This document shows, one piece after another, positions 7,247-16,380 of a DNA stretch of 32,038 bases. A program made the translations under genes and the position numbers. The stretch is from assembly GCA_027533185.1 (NCBI GenBank), contig JAPZTS010000051.1:1-32038 (forward strand), written 5' to 3'. Numbering within the stretch: the stretch's first letter is position 1; each line of letters opens with the position of its first letter. This DNA comes from Leptospira sp. Its GTDB lineage: Bacteria > Spirochaetota > Leptospiria > Leptospirales > Leptospiraceae. A model generated the notes under the pieces. The model saw nothing but the letters and a program-made list of their open reading frames with translations. It was not told the origin of the DNA and searched no databases.

Positions 7247-9010
7247 ATGCTATCTGATGACAAACGCTCCAAATTTCTTCAGCTCTTAAAGGATTCAACT
7301 AAAGATGAATGGGTCTGGATGTCTGGCTATCTTTCTGCGCTCACCCAAGCATCACTCGCAGGTGGTAGTGTTGACATTTCGATAGAAACCCCAGTCAGTC
7401 TTTCCGGAGAAAGAGGTCTCGGAGACCTGAAGGCGGAGCCCATTCACTGTTCCGTTGTGTATGGAACGGAAACGGGAAATTCAAAAAAACTGGGCACAGA
7501 ACTTGTTAAAAAATTAAAAGAACTCGGTCACAATGCAAAGCTCAAAAGTACGGATACCTACAAGGCAAAGGATTTAAAAGACGAACAATATCTATTTGTT
7601 GTGATTTCTACCCATGGAGACGGCGAACCACCTCAGGCGGCAAAACCATTTATACAAATTCTTACTGACTGTAAGGACAAACTAACAAATCTTAAGTTTG
7701 CGGTACTTGGACTTGGTGATACAAGTTACCCTTTATTCTGTCAAACTGGTGTGGATGTTGATGCAATGTTAGAAAAGTTAGGTGGATCAAGAATTCTCAC
7801 TCTTGGCAAATGTGATGTGGACTACGATCTCGTTGCCAAACCTTGGATGGGAGAATTGATCTCTGTTCTTAACCAAAAAACAAAAACTGCTACAACACAA
7901 ACACAATCCAATGTGGGTGTTGTTAAGGAAAAAAAAGCATCCAGCGGAAAAGTTACGTATGAGGGAGTCGTACAAACCAATTTTGTGTTAAATGATATTG
8001 GTGCCACGAAAAGTACCAGACATATCGAGATAAAATCCAATTCTCCCGTTGATTATGAGGCAGGAGATAGCGCTGGCTTTATTGCCTTTAATCGTGAGGA
8101 AGAAGTTTCTCATATTTTGGATTTGCTTAAAGTGCCAAGAGAAACTCGTGTTACTTTCAAAGATGAAACATGGATGGCGTATGATCTTTTCCAAAAAAAG
8201 TTATCCATTCGATTTTTGCCAGATCGTGTAATCAAAAAGTATGCAGAACTTGTTAACAAAGATATTCCAAATGGAAAACAAGATTTAGATGCCATCCTGA
8301 CACTATACCCGAAGGATTCTGGTCTAAACATTCAAGAATTAGTTTCAATCCTTGAGCCGATTGTTCCAAGATACTATTCAATTGCGTCATCTCCTTCCTT
8401 TCATGGCGAAGATGAGATCCACCTAACAGTAGCCGAGGTTGAAATCGAAACCTTTACTGGACCAAAGTCAGGTTTTTGTTCGGGATATTTGGCGGATCTA
8501 AAAGAGGGAGACAAGGTTTCGTTTTTTATCCAAAAAAATACCAGTTTTAAACTACCCGCACCTGAAAAGGATATCATTATGATTGGACCTGGAACAGGCA
8601 TTGCCCCATTTCGTTCCTTTCTTTTTGAAAGAGAACAATCGGGAGCAAGCGGAAAGAATTGGCTCTTTTTTGGGGAAAGAAATTTTGTCTCGGATTTTTA
8701 CTACCAAATAGAATTCCAAGGGATGATGGATACAGGTTTACTCACTCGATTGAATACAGCATTTTCTCGAGATACGAAACAGAAGGTCTATGTTCAAGAT
8801 CGAATGTGGGAAAATAAACAAGAGTTACTCAATTGGATTCAAAATGGAGCTATACTTTATGTGTGTGGTTCAAAGGATCCTATGAGTAAAGATGTGGATG
8901 TAAAACTTATTGAGATTCTTTCAGAAAGAAATTTTGAAACTGACCTTCCTGCGGAGGAATATTTAAAATCTTTAGAAGAATCTGGCCGTTACATAAAGGA
9001 TGTATACTAA
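7247..9010 (+). CDS. cysJ: Sulfite reductase (NADPH) flavoprotein alpha subunit
   Basis: Carries electrons from NADPH through FAD and FMN to CysI for six-electron reduction of sulfite to sulfide. 587 residues, close to E. coli CysJ (599). Seen: a flavodoxin domain (about 65-210) with the FMN phosphate loop YGTETGNSKK at 72-81 and STHGDGEPP at 121-129; an FAD domain with RYYSIASSPS at 375-384 and SGYLADLKEGD around 412-422; an NADP domain with IGPGTGIAPFRSF at 446-458, LFFGERN and YVCGSKDPM; and the C-terminus RYIKDVY, as in CysJ. Residues 215-230 are a Thr/Gln/Lys-rich linker between domains. Start ATG at 7247 with AAAGG 5 bases upstream. The stop overlaps the cysI start in TAATG, indicating translational coupling. 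Confidence 0.97.
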   Translation: MLSDDKRSKFLQLLKDSTKDEWVWMSGYLSALTQASLAGGSVDISIETPVSLSGERGLGDLKAEPIHCSVVYGTETGNSKKLGTELVKKLKELGHNAKLKSTDTYKAKDLKDEQYLFVVISTHGDGEPPQAAKPFIQILTDCKDKLTNLKFAVLGLGDTSYPLFCQTGVDVDAMLEKLGGSRILTLGKCDVDYDLVAKPWMGELISVLNQKTKTATTQTQSNVGVVKEKKASSGKVTYEGVVQTNFVLNDIGATKSTRHIEIKSNSPVDYEAGDSAGFIAFNREEEVSHILDLLKVPRETRVTFKDETWMAYDLFQKKLSIRFLPDRVIKKYAELVNKDIPNGKQDLDAILTLYPKDSGLNIQELVSILEPIVPRYYSIASSPSFHGEDEIHLTVAEVEIETFTGPKSGFCSGYLADLKEGDKVSFFIQKNTSFKLPAPEKDIIMIGPGTGIAPFRSFLFEREQSGASGKNWLFFGERNFVSDFYYQIEFQGMMDTGLLTRLNTAFSRDTKQKVYVQDRMWENKQELLNWIQNGAILYVCGSKDPMSKDVDVKLIEILSERNFETDLPAEEYLKSLEESGRYIKDVY

Positions 9011-10680
9011 TGTCAAATACGGAAAAAAAAGAATCCCATGCAGAAAAAGTAAAGCGTGTTAGTCGTGGCCTTCGGGGCACTCTGCAAGAAAGTTTAAAAG
9101 ACGAACACACTGGTTCATTGCGACCTGATGATCAATTGCTCCTAAAATTCCATGGTATGTACCAACAAGATGATAGGGATCGGCGGGATGAAAGAGCCGC
9201 AAAAAAATTAGAGCGACTTTATTCTTTTATGATCCGTCTCCGTATTCCTGGTGGTATGATAGGTCCCGTTCATTGGGAAGCCTTACACAATGTTGCTGGT
9301 GAAAATTCGACTGGCACAATTAAAATTACAACCAGACAAACAGTTCAGCTACACGGAATTTTAAAATCCAAAGTTAAACCCACAATCAAAGCCTTCGACT
9401 CCGTATTTTTAGACTCGATTGCAGCATGTGGTGATGTAAATCGAAACGTTACCTGTACTTCCAATCCTGCGGCAAGTCCCCTCCATAAAGAAGTGTTTGG
9501 TTATGCTGGGGAAATCAGTCGCAGCCTTTTGCCAAAGACTAGAGCATATTATGAAATTTGGTTGGATGAGACTCAAATTGCAGAAAAAGAGGAACCGGAA
9601 GATCCACTCTACAAGCAAGTTTATCTTCCTAGAAAGTTTAAGATAGGGATAGCAATTCCTCCTTACAATGATGTTGATATATTCACAAATGATATTGGTC
9701 TCATTGCCATTATAGATAACAATACCTTGATTGGCTTCAATGTAGCAATTGGTGGGGGCCTTGGGACAACACACGGAAATCCCGACACATACCCACGCCG
9801 AGGAACTGTGATTGGTTTTGTTCCCAAAAAAGATATTTTGAAAGTTGTATATGAAATTGTAACGGTGCAAAGGGATTTTGGAAATCGAGAAGATCGTAAA
9901 CTTTCCAGATTAAAATATACAGTTGATCGTTTGGGAGTCGAATTTTACAAACATGAAGTAGAAAAACGGTCAGGGATTAGTTTTGAACCAGAAAAAGAGT
10001 ATAAGTTCTCGACTCGTACAGATGATTTTGGTTGGAAACAAGATACTGCAGGTAACTGGCATTATACTGTCTTCGTTGAAAATGGAAGAGTTTGTGATGA
10101 AAATGGTTACAATCTCAAAACTGCTCTTTTGGAAGTTTCAAAAACAAGACGAGCTACATTTCGATTTACATGTAACCAAAACTTAATCCTTTCGGATATC
10201 TTTCCGAAGGATAAAGACCTCATTGAGTCGATCCTTGTTAAGTTTGGTGTTCATAGAAAAACAAATGAGACATCTCCAATCCGAAAGAACTCAATGGCTT
10301 GTGTTGCGCTAAATACTTGTTCGTTGGCATTAGCTGAAGGACAACGATATCTACCAAGTTTAATCGATAAAATTGAAAATCTCCTTGGTAAACATGGATT
10401 GGATTCTGAGCCTATTACCATTCGTATGACCGGTTGTCCAAATGGATGTGCAAGACCTTATATATCTGAGATTGGACTTGTTGGAACTGCTTACGGTCGC
10501 TACAATCTACACTTGGGTGCTGATTTTGAAGGCTACCGATTGAACAAAAAGTACAAAGAGGATTTGGATGAGTCCAAGATCCTAAATGAATTGGACACGC
10601 TATTTGATAGATTCAAAAAGGAACGAAAAGATAGCGAATCGTTTGGGGATTTTACTAATAGAATTGGGATTTTGAATTGA
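9010..10680 (+). CDS. cysI: Sulfite reductase (NADPH) hemoprotein beta subunit
   Basis: Binds sirohaem and a [4Fe-4S] cluster and reduces sulfite to sulfide in the cytosol. 556 residues versus 570 in E. coli. Seen: the cluster/sirohaem cysteines Cys431 and Cys437 in ACVALNTCSLALAEGQR, and Cys476 and Cys480 in TGCPNGCARPY, with the same spacings as E. coli CysI; TIKITTRQTVQLHGI near 100, a sirohaem-binding arginine block; DVNRNVTCTSNP; and FRFTCNQNLIL. The start ATG overlaps the cysJ stop by one base. Requires the sirohaem made by the adjacent cobA and precorrin-2 dehydrogenase genes. Converges on cysN with a 75-base gap. Confidence 0.97.
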   Translation: MSNTEKKESHAEKVKRVSRGLRGTLQESLKDEHTGSLRPDDQLLLKFHGMYQQDDRDRRDERAAKKLERLYSFMIRLRIPGGMIGPVHWEALHNVAGENSTGTIKITTRQTVQLHGILKSKVKPTIKAFDSVFLDSIAACGDVNRNVTCTSNPAASPLHKEVFGYAGEISRSLLPKTRAYYEIWLDETQIAEKEEPEDPLYKQVYLPRKFKIGIAIPPYNDVDIFTNDIGLIAIIDNNTLIGFNVAIGGGLGTTHGNPDTYPRRGTVIGFVPKKDILKVVYEIVTVQRDFGNREDRKLSRLKYTVDRLGVEFYKHEVEKRSGISFEPEKEYKFSTRTDDFGWKQDTAGNWHYTVFVENGRVCDENGYNLKTALLEVSKTRRATFRFTCNQNLILSDIFPKDKDLIESILVKFGVHRKTNETSPIRKNSMACVALNTCSLALAEGQRYLPSLIDKIENLLGKHGLDSEPITIRMTGCPNGCARPYISEIGLVGTAYGRYNLHLGADFEGYRLNKKYKEDLDESKILNELDTLFDRFKKERKDSESFGDFTNRIGILN

Positions 10681-10721
10681 GATAGACTACGTACAAAACA
10701 GACCGATGGTTCAAAACCAAA

Positions 10722-10738
10722 GAATACCGGCAGTATTC
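10722..10738 (-). terminator. Weak hairpin between convergent cysI and cysN, possible terminator
   Basis: GAATAC, a 5-base loop and GTATTC form a perfect 6-bp stem in the 75-base convergent gap. Read on the minus strand it is followed by TTTGGTTTTG, a broken T-run, so it may end the cysN transcript. No T-run on the plus side. Low GC stem. Confidence 0.35.
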
Positions 10739-10755
10739 CAAAAGGATACAAGTCT

Positions 10756-11988
10756 TTATTCCAACATGCCAGCTGCTACGGTTTGGTTGGTTCCTTCATC
10801 GATTAAGATAAAACTACCGGTGCCACGAATCTTTTCATAAGGATCGTATGCAACGGGTTTTGCCGTTCGAATGGTTACTTGACCAATTTCATTTAGATTC
10901 AATCGATCTGCGTCCATTTTTTCGTGAGTTTGTGTGTCCACTCGGTAGTTTAGTGAGCGTATGGATGCCTTTACTGCGTTTGTGGATTGCCGAAACATAT
11001 ATTTGTTACCAGGAACCATCGCTTTTGTGTCCATCCAACAGATCGTTCCTTCGAGATCCTGGCTTAAAGTAGGTTCGGCATCCGAACGAACAATCATATC
11101 TCCTCGGCTAACATCAACGTCATCCACTAATTGGATTGTGACAGACATTGGCGAAAATGCTTCGTTTACTTTTCCATCAAAGGTATCAATTTCTTTAATT
11201 TTAGAACGGAGACCACTAGGAAGAATTGTAACTGGATCACCAACAGAGAAATGACCACTTCGGATTTGGCCCGCATAACCACGGTAATCGTGATATTCTG
11301 TCGTTTGTGGGCGGATCACATATTGTACAGGGAATCGGGGAGTAGGGTTATCCTCTTCTGTATGGATCTCGATATCTTCTAAAAATCCAAGTAAGGTGTT
11401 TCCTTTCCACCAAGGCATCTCTTTGGAGAGTTCCACCACATTATCACCCTTTAGGGCGGAGATTGGCAGAAAGTGAATGGATTTTAAATTTAGGTCCTTT
11501 GAAAACTGAAGGTATTGTTCTTTAATTTTAAGAAAAACTTCTTCTGAATAGTTTACCAAGTCCATTTTGTTAATACAGACAACAACATAAGGCAAACGGA
11601 GAAGGGAAACTATATACGAATGTCTATATGTTTGTTCAATCACTCCTTTCCTGGCATCGATCAATAGTATCGCAAGATCTGAGTTAGACGCCCCTGTAAC
11701 CATATTTCTCGTATATTGAACATGACCTGGTGCATCGGCAATGATAAACTTTCGTTTCGGAGTTGAAAAGTATTTATAGGCTACATCGATTGTAATCCCT
11801 TGTTCTCTTTCAGCTTTCAATCCATCGGTTAGTAGTGCTAAGTTGATCTCTCCATTCACCTGACCCGCTCTTTCAATTGCCTCTAATTGGTCGATAAAAA
11901 CAGATTTGCTATCATAAAGAAGTCTTCCAATTAGAGTGGATTTCCCATCATCCACACTACCCGCAGTGATAAATCTCAGAATATCCAT
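10756..11988 (-). CDS. cysN: Sulfate adenylyltransferase subunit 1 (GTPase)
   Basis: GTPase subunit of ATP sulfurylase; GTP hydrolysis drives CysD to form APS from sulfate and ATP. 410 residues, a CysN without the APS-kinase (CysC) domain that some bacteria fuse to it. Seen: P-loop GSVDDGKST at 10-18, switch region EREQGITIDVAY at 60-71, DAPGH at 85-89, NKMD at 140-143 and SALKG, all as in the EF-Tu-like family, then two beta-barrel domains containing RPQTTEYHDYRGYAGQIRSG. Shorter than E. coli CysN (475), mainly at the C-terminus. Its ATG at 11988 overlaps the cysD stop by one base (TAATG), so the two subunits are coupled. Last gene of the minus-strand block. Confidence 0.95.
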   Translation of the reverse strand: MDILRFITAGSVDDGKSTLIGRLLYDSKSVFIDQLEAIERAGQVNGEINLALLTDGLKAEREQGITIDVAYKYFSTPKRKFIIADAPGHVQYTRNMVTGASNSDLAILLIDARKGVIEQTYRHSYIVSLLRLPYVVVCINKMDLVNYSEEVFLKIKEQYLQFSKDLNLKSIHFLPISALKGDNVVELSKEMPWWKGNTLLGFLEDIEIHTEEDNPTPRFPVQYVIRPQTTEYHDYRGYAGQIRSGHFSVGDPVTILPSGLRSKIKEIDTFDGKVNEAFSPMSVTIQLVDDVDVSRGDMIVRSDAEPTLSQDLEGTICWMDTKAMVPGNKYMFRQSTNAVKASIRSLNYRVDTQTHEKMDADRLNLNEIGQVTIRTAKPVAYDPYEKIRGTGSFILIDEGTNQTVAAGMLE

Positions 11989-12890
11989 TAAAAATAACCG
12001 CCTCTCTTTCGTTCTTCCATCGCAGCCTCCGATCTTTTATCATCGAGCCTTGATCCTCTTTCTGTAGTTCGTGAGGTTTGGATTTCGAAAATAATGTCAT
12101 CTATTGAGTTTGCTTCCGATTCAACAGCAGCCGTGCATGTCATATCTCCCACTGTTCTAAAACGAACGGTTTTCGTTTCAACTTTGTCCGTCTGGTCTAA
12201 ACTGATAAACTTAGAAACTGGGAATACTAGCTTTTCTCTCCAAACGATTTCTCTTTTGTGTGAAAAATAGAGAGAAGGAAGTGCAATGTTTTCTTTTTTG
12301 ATATATTCCCAAACGTCTAACTCGGTCCAGTTGCTAATTGGGAAAACACGTACGTTTTCACCAACATGGATCTTTCCATTATAGATATTCCATAACTCGG
12401 GTCTTTGGAGTTTTGGATCCCAAGAACCAAATTCATCTCGGACGGAAAATACACGTTCTTTGGCTCTCGCTTTTTCTTCATCCCTTCTTGCGCCACCTAT
12501 ACAAGCATCAAACTTAAATTCGGCGATTGTATCTAGAAGGGTTACCGTTTGGATTCCATTCCTGCTTGGGAACTTTCCTTTTTCTTCAACGGCCTTCCCT
12601 TGGTCGATGGAGTCTTGAACATATCGAACGATGAGCTTTTCACCAATTCTTTCTACTAGTTCATCGCGGAACTGTAGGGCCTCTTTAAAATTATGACCAG
12701 TATCAATATGAACTAAAGGAAAAGGAAATTTACCTGGACGAAATGCTTTTAAAGCAAGGTGCACAAGGCATATTGAGTCTTTCCCTCCTGAAAAAAGGAG
12801 AGCAGGCCGTTCAAATTGTGCAGCTACTTCGCGAAGTATATAAATGGATTCGGCTTCAAGTTGTTCAAGATGCGAAAGACGAGTGTTCAT
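11988..12890 (-). CDS. cysD: Sulfate adenylyltransferase subunit 2
   Basis: Catalytic adenylyl-transfer subunit of ATP sulfurylase. 300 residues, the usual length. Seen: THL-type start MNTRLSHLEQLEAESIYILR matching E. coli CysD; PP-loop LLFSGGKDSICLVHLALKAF; HIDTGHNF; GGARRDEEKARAKER; ISNWTELDVWEYI; and RFRTVGDMTCTAAVES. The start is ATG at 12890: GGAAAC sits just upstream and homologues begin here. The frame stays open another 17 codons into cysH, which I reject. One base separates it from the cysH stop, so the ribosome site lies inside the end of cysH. Confidence 0.96.
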   Translation of the reverse strand: MNTRLSHLEQLEAESIYILREVAAQFERPALLFSGGKDSICLVHLALKAFRPGKFPFPLVHIDTGHNFKEALQFRDELVERIGEKLIVRYVQDSIDQGKAVEEKGKFPSRNGIQTVTLLDTIAEFKFDACIGGARRDEEKARAKERVFSVRDEFGSWDPKLQRPELWNIYNGKIHVGENVRVFPISNWTELDVWEYIKKENIALPSLYFSHKREIVWREKLVFPVSKFISLDQTDKVETKTVRFRTVGDMTCTAAVESEANSIDDIIFEIQTSRTTERGSRLDDKRSEAAMEERKRGGYF

Positions 12891-12891
12891 C

Positions 12892-13611
12892 TTAGTTTCC
12901 TTTTTTTGGCATGAGTTTTCCATCCACCCAGTGGAGGCCACATTCTTTTTGGCTCGTTTGCTCCCACCACCATCGTCCGGCTCGGAAATCTTCCCCTTCT
13001 TCTATGGCGCGTGTGCACGGTGCACATCCAATGCTTGGAAAACCTTTATCATGTAAGCTGTTGTAGGGAATATTATTTTCTCGGATATAGGCCCAAGTGT
13101 CTTCCCAAGTCCAATTCAAAAGAGGTTGGTATTTCAAGATTCCCTTGGTTTTGTCCTCTTCAAACAAAGAAAGGTCATTTCTGAAACTCGACTGTTCTTT
13201 ACGAAGACCAGTGATCCAAATTTTAACGCCTTTCAATGCCAGATCAAGAGGTAGCACCTTGCGGATGTTACAGCACTCCTTTCTGAGATCAAGGGAATCG
13301 TAAATAGAGTTTGGTCCGTGTTTTCGAATGTATTCGGAAATCAAGTTTGCATCGGGAAAAAAAGATTCGATATGAACTCCATACCGAAGGTTCGTTTTTT
13401 GCCAAACTTCGTAGGTTTCCGAAAAAAGACGTCCTGTGTCGAGTGTCACAATCCGAATGGGTAAGGATTCGGATAGGATGGCGTGGGTAATGGCCTGGTC
13501 TTCTAGACCGAAACTTGTCGTAAAAACATGGGGGCCCTCGTATTCTGCCACCAGTTTCTTCAATCCGGCGGATAGATCTAAATCAGCGTAGGCTTCGGTC
13601 GTTTTTGACAT
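12892..13611 (-). CDS. cysH: Assimilatory adenylyl-sulfate (APS) reductase, [4Fe-4S] type
   Basis: Reduces activated sulfate to sulfite with thioredoxin or glutaredoxin. 239 residues. The substrate is read from the cysteines: ECC at 112-114 (Cys113, Cys114) and GCAPC at 195-199 (Cys196, Cys199) are the iron-sulfur ligands of APS reductases and are missing from E. coli-type PAPS reductase; catalytic Cys224 lies in KECGLHW. Also seen are FTTSFGLEDQA (PP-loop-like), TLDTGRLFSET and TGLRKEQSSFR. This fits the absence of an APS kinase gene here. Start ATG at 13611 with GGGGG 7 bases upstream. First of cysH-cysD-cysN, 68 bases downstream of cysA. Confidence 0.95.
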   Translation of the reverse strand: MSKTTEAYADLDLSAGLKKLVAEYEGPHVFTTSFGLEDQAITHAILSESLPIRIVTLDTGRLFSETYEVWQKTNLRYGVHIESFFPDANLISEYIRKHGPNSIYDSLDLRKECCNIRKVLPLDLALKGVKIWITGLRKEQSSFRNDLSLFEEDKTKGILKYQPLLNWTWEDTWAYIRENNIPYNSLHDKGFPSIGCAPCTRAIEEGEDFRAGRWWWEQTSQKECGLHWVDGKLMPKKGN

Positions 13612-13628
13612 ACATTACCCCCAACCCC

Positions 13629-13651
13629 ATCCAATGTTTCGTATATTGGAT
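13629..13651. promoter_or_regulatory. 7-bp inverted repeat upstream of cysH, operator candidate
   Basis: ATCCAAT at 13629-13635 and ATTGGAT at 13645-13651 form a perfect inverted repeat with a 9-base centre, in the 68-base gap between cysA and cysH. Centre-to-centre spacing of 16 suits a dimeric helix-turn-helix regulator; it could also be a leader hairpin. No good -35/-10 pair could be placed around it. Confidence 0.4.
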
Positions 13652-13679
13652 ATTTTGTAAAGTATATTGATCAAATTTC

Positions 13680-14744
13680 TTAGATCGAGAAGTCTTCCAC
13701 GTAAACCTTTGCCTTTTTGATCCTTAAAAATACCATCTCTCCTGGCAATAGGTTGAGGAGACGGTAGGTCTCTTGGTCCAGGACGGATTCGATGAGGGTG
13801 CCTGTATCTAGCCGTTTGAGTTCTACCCGAACATTTCGACCTGTAGAATGGATGTATTGGATGTCTGCTGCAATTCCCAGATCCCTCTCCCGAGTAATTT
13901 CCACATCATAAGGGCGAACATACGCAACCGCGTCTGAGTTTTGGATGTTTTGGTGTTCTGGGCTTTCGAGGGATAGTTCGCCAATTTTTGTTTTCCCACC
14001 TTCAATCCTTCCATGGAACAAATTCACATCGCCTAAAAAATGAAAAACAAAAGGAGTTTTTGGTTTGTTGTAAACTTCGTCTGGACTTCCTACCTGTTCA
14101 ATCTGTCCGTTTCTCAAAATAACAATGGAATCGCTTACTTCCAAAGCTTCTTCTTGGTCATGAGTAACAAACACACTTGTTATATGAATCTCATCGTGAA
14201 GGCGTCGAAGCCAAGTCCTAAGTTCCTTACGAACCTTTGCATCCAAAGCTCCAAAAGGTTCGTCTAACAAAAGAAATTTAGGTTCGATCGCTAGGGCACG
14301 AGCAAGTGCTACTCTTTGCCTCTGTCCACCTGACAATTCGTGAGGATATCGTTTGTGGTAGGATTCCAATTGAACGAGCTTCAATAATTTGAAAACTCGT
14401 TCTGAAATTTCATCCTTTGAGGGTCTGGTCTTTTTGGAACGAACATTCAAACCAAACGCAATATTTTCGAATATATTCATATGCCGAAATAATGCATAGT
14501 GTTGGAATACAAATCCTACCTGGCCTTCTTTGATTTTTTCTTTAGATTGATCTTCATTTACAAAAGTTACTTCACCAGAACTTGGAGTCTCGAGTCCCGC
14601 AATCATTCGAAGTAAGGTAGTTTTACCAGAACCAGAGGGTCCAAGGAGAGCTACCAATTGTCCATCAGGTATCGTTAAATTGATGTCGGACAGAGCTTTG
14701 AATTCGTTAAATTCTTTGGTGACGTTTCTGATCTCAATTGGCAT
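13680..14744 (-). CDS. cysA: Sulfate ABC transporter ATP-binding protein
   Basis: ATPase of the CysTWA sulfate/thiosulfate importer, on the cytosolic face of the inner membrane. 354 residues. Seen: Walker [10 protein letters not shown] at 35-43, Q-loop FVFQHYALF at 78-86, signature [15 protein letters not shown] at 137-151, Walker B LLLDEP at 158-163, D-loop GALD and switch histidine 195 in VTHDQEEA. The C-terminal 110 residues are a regulatory beta-domain ([11 protein letters not shown]) typical of CysA. Start ATG at 14744, overlapping the end of cysW by 11 bases. Confidence 0.96.
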   Translation of the reverse strand: MPIEIRNVTKEFNEFKALSDINLTIPDGQLVALLGPSGSGKTTLLRMIAGLETPSSGEVTFVNEDQSKEKIKEGQVGFVFQHYALFRHMNIFENIAFGLNVRSKKTRPSKDEISERVFKLLKLVQLESYHKRYPHELSGGQRQRVALARALAIEPKFLLLDEPFGALDAKVRKELRTWLRRLHDEIHITSVFVTHDQEEALEVSDSIVILRNGQIEQVGSPDEVYNKPKTPFVFHFLGDVNLFHGRIEGGKTKIGELSLESPEHQNIQNSDAVAYVRPYDVEITRERDLGIAADIQYIHSTGRNVRVELKRLDTGTLIESVLDQETYRLLNLLPGEMVFLRIKKAKVYVEDFSI

Positions 14745-15546
14745 CGGATTTTCTCTTTTCTAAAAGGATCTTAAATACGAGAGTTATTAATGATAAAAAG
14801 ACTAGGATACTTGCACAGGAAAAGGCTCCAACAGTATCGAACTCATTATATAGCATTTCAATATGTAGGGGTAGGGTCGTGGTTTTTCCGCGGATATGTC
14901 CGCTCAGTACAGAGACGGCACCGAACTCACCCATCGCTCTGGCGTTACAAAGAATAATACCATACATAAGTCCCCATTTGATATTGGGAATGATGATCTT
15001 AAAAAAAACTTGTAGGAAGTTTGCACCAAGTAGAATTCCAGCTTCTTCCTCTTCTTTACCTGTTGAAAGAAAGATCGGAATGAGTTCTCTAGTTACAAAT
15101 GGAAACGTGATAAAGACCGTTGCTAGTATGAGTCCTGTCGTATTAAAAACTACTTGGATTCCATTTGCTAGGAGCCAGTCACCAAAGTATCCTTGCCGTC
15201 CAAATAGCAGCAAAAAAACGAGTCCAGCGACAACTGGTGAGACTGAGAAAGGTATATCAATAATGGTAAGTAAAATATTCTTCCCAGGGAATTGGAACCT
15301 TGTGAGCGCAAAAGCAGATAGAATTCCAAAAATAGTATTCAGAAGAACGGACACAGTTGTAACTTTAAGTGTTAGTTGAATTGCAAATAGCGTTTGTTCG
15401 TTGGTTATGGAGGACCAATACTTGTCCATTCCTTCTGAAAATGCCTCTGCGAAAACTGTATAGATAGGAAGTATAAGCAATACTGCAAAAAATAAATACG
15501 TGAGTAAAATAAGAAAAACGGAAGTGGCTGATTTAGGTTTTTTCAT
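14734..15546 (-). CDS. cysW: Sulfate ABC transporter permease
   Basis: Inner-membrane permease, partner of CysT. 270 residues with about six membrane segments; the first follows [10 protein letters not shown]. The cytoplasmic EAA loop is clear: [20 protein letters not shown], followed by IIPNIKWGL, where CysA docks. Also [20 protein letters not shown], a block conserved between the two sulfate permeases. Start ATG at 15546 overlaps the cysT stop by 4 bases (ATGA), so they are coupled. Assigned CysW rather than CysT by gene order and by the shorter N-terminus. Confidence 0.93.
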   Translation of the reverse strand: MKKPKSATSVFLILLTYLFFAVLLILPIYTVFAEAFSEGMDKYWSSITNEQTLFAIQLTLKVTTVSVLLNTIFGILSAFALTRFQFPGKNILLTIIDIPFSVSPVVAGLVFLLLFGRQGYFGDWLLANGIQVVFNTTGLILATVFITFPFVTRELIPIFLSTGKEEEEAGILLGANFLQVFFKIIIPNIKWGLMYGIILCNARAMGEFGAVSVLSGHIRGKTTTLPLHIEMLYNEFDTVGAFSCASILVFLSLITLVFKILLEKRKSDAN

Positions 15547-16373
15547 ACAAATTTTTTACTCATTTTTGTTTGAATCATGTTCAAGAAAAACATGATGCCA
15601 AACGAAACCGATAACATAACAATGGCAATTCCCGTTGCTCCAGCGTAGTCGTACTGCTCTAGCTTCGATACAATCAGAAGCGGCAAAATCTCCGTTTTTC
15701 CTGGAATATTTCCAGAAATGAAAACAACCGATCCATACTCACCAATGCTCCTCGCAAATGCCATACCGGTACCTGTTAAAATTGCTGGATAGAGCTCCGG
15801 TAAAATTACCTTTCGAAAAGTTTGAAAGGGACTTGCCCCAAGGCACTTTGCACTTTCTTCCCATTCTTTGGGAAATTCTTCGAGTACAGGTTGTACGCAT
15901 CTTACGACAAATGGAAATCCCACGAAGATGAGAGCAATCGTAATTCCAATTGGTGTATAAGCGATATCAATTCCAATAGTAGAAAATGGTGCACCGAGGA
16001 TGCCATTTTTGGAATAGATCGTTGTAAGGGCAATTCCCGCAACTGCAGTCGGTAAGGTGAAGGGCAAATCTACCAAAGTATCGATGAGCTTTTTTCCAGG
16101 AAAATCATATCGAACAAGAACCCAAGCAAACAAGAATCCAATGAAGAGATTAAAAAGTGCGGATACAATACCCAATCCGAAACTTAAAACCAGTGCTGTT
16201 TGGATTCTTTCTTCAGAAAAAATTTCAAGAATTCCTGAAAATCCCAAACCAAACGAACTTCCAATCAAAGCGAACAAAGGAAGTACAACAACCACGGAGG
16301 AATAAAATACCGTGGTTCCTAATGTTAATCCTAAGTGCGTTTTTTGATAAGGTTTGGTTTTTAAGTAAAACAT
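15543..16373 (-). CDS. cysT: Sulfate ABC transporter permease
   Basis: Inner-membrane permease subunit (also called CysU). 276 residues, about six membrane segments. Seen: [20 protein letters not shown] as the first segment; the EAA loop [20 protein letters not shown] followed by [14 protein letters not shown]; and [20 protein letters not shown], the family block. Start ATG at 16373 is chosen because the protein then begins [10 protein letters not shown], as homologues do, and the gap to the sbp stop is 7 bases. The frame remains open 28 codons upstream into sbp, which I reject. Second gene of the sulfate uptake operon. Confidence 0.93.
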   Translation of the reverse strand: MFYLKTKPYQKTHLGLTLGTTVFYSSVVVVLPLFALIGSSFGLGFSGILEIFSEERIQTALVLSFGLGIVSALFNLFIGFLFAWVLVRYDFPGKKLIDTLVDLPFTLPTAVAGIALTTIYSKNGILGAPFSTIGIDIAYTPIGITIALIFVGFPFVVRCVQPVLEEFPKEWEESAKCLGASPFQTFRKVILPELYPAILTGTGMAFARSIGEYGSVVFISGNIPGKTEILPLLIVSKLEQYDYAGATGIAIVMLSVSFGIMFFLNMIQTKMSKKFV

Positions 16374-16380
16374 AAAATTT

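Noticed and set aside
6478..7257. A 259-codon plus-strand open frame
   Set aside because: It is antisense to cobA, reads as Ser/Arg/Pro-rich low-quality protein, and crosses the divergent promoter region.
12891..12941. Upstream extension of the cysD frame into cysH
   Set aside because: CysD homologues begin at the MNTRLSHLEQLEAES position and a ribosome site stands just before that ATG.
14738..15379. A 213-codon plus-strand open frame
   Set aside because: Antisense shadow of cysW, whose EAA loop and membrane segments are clear.
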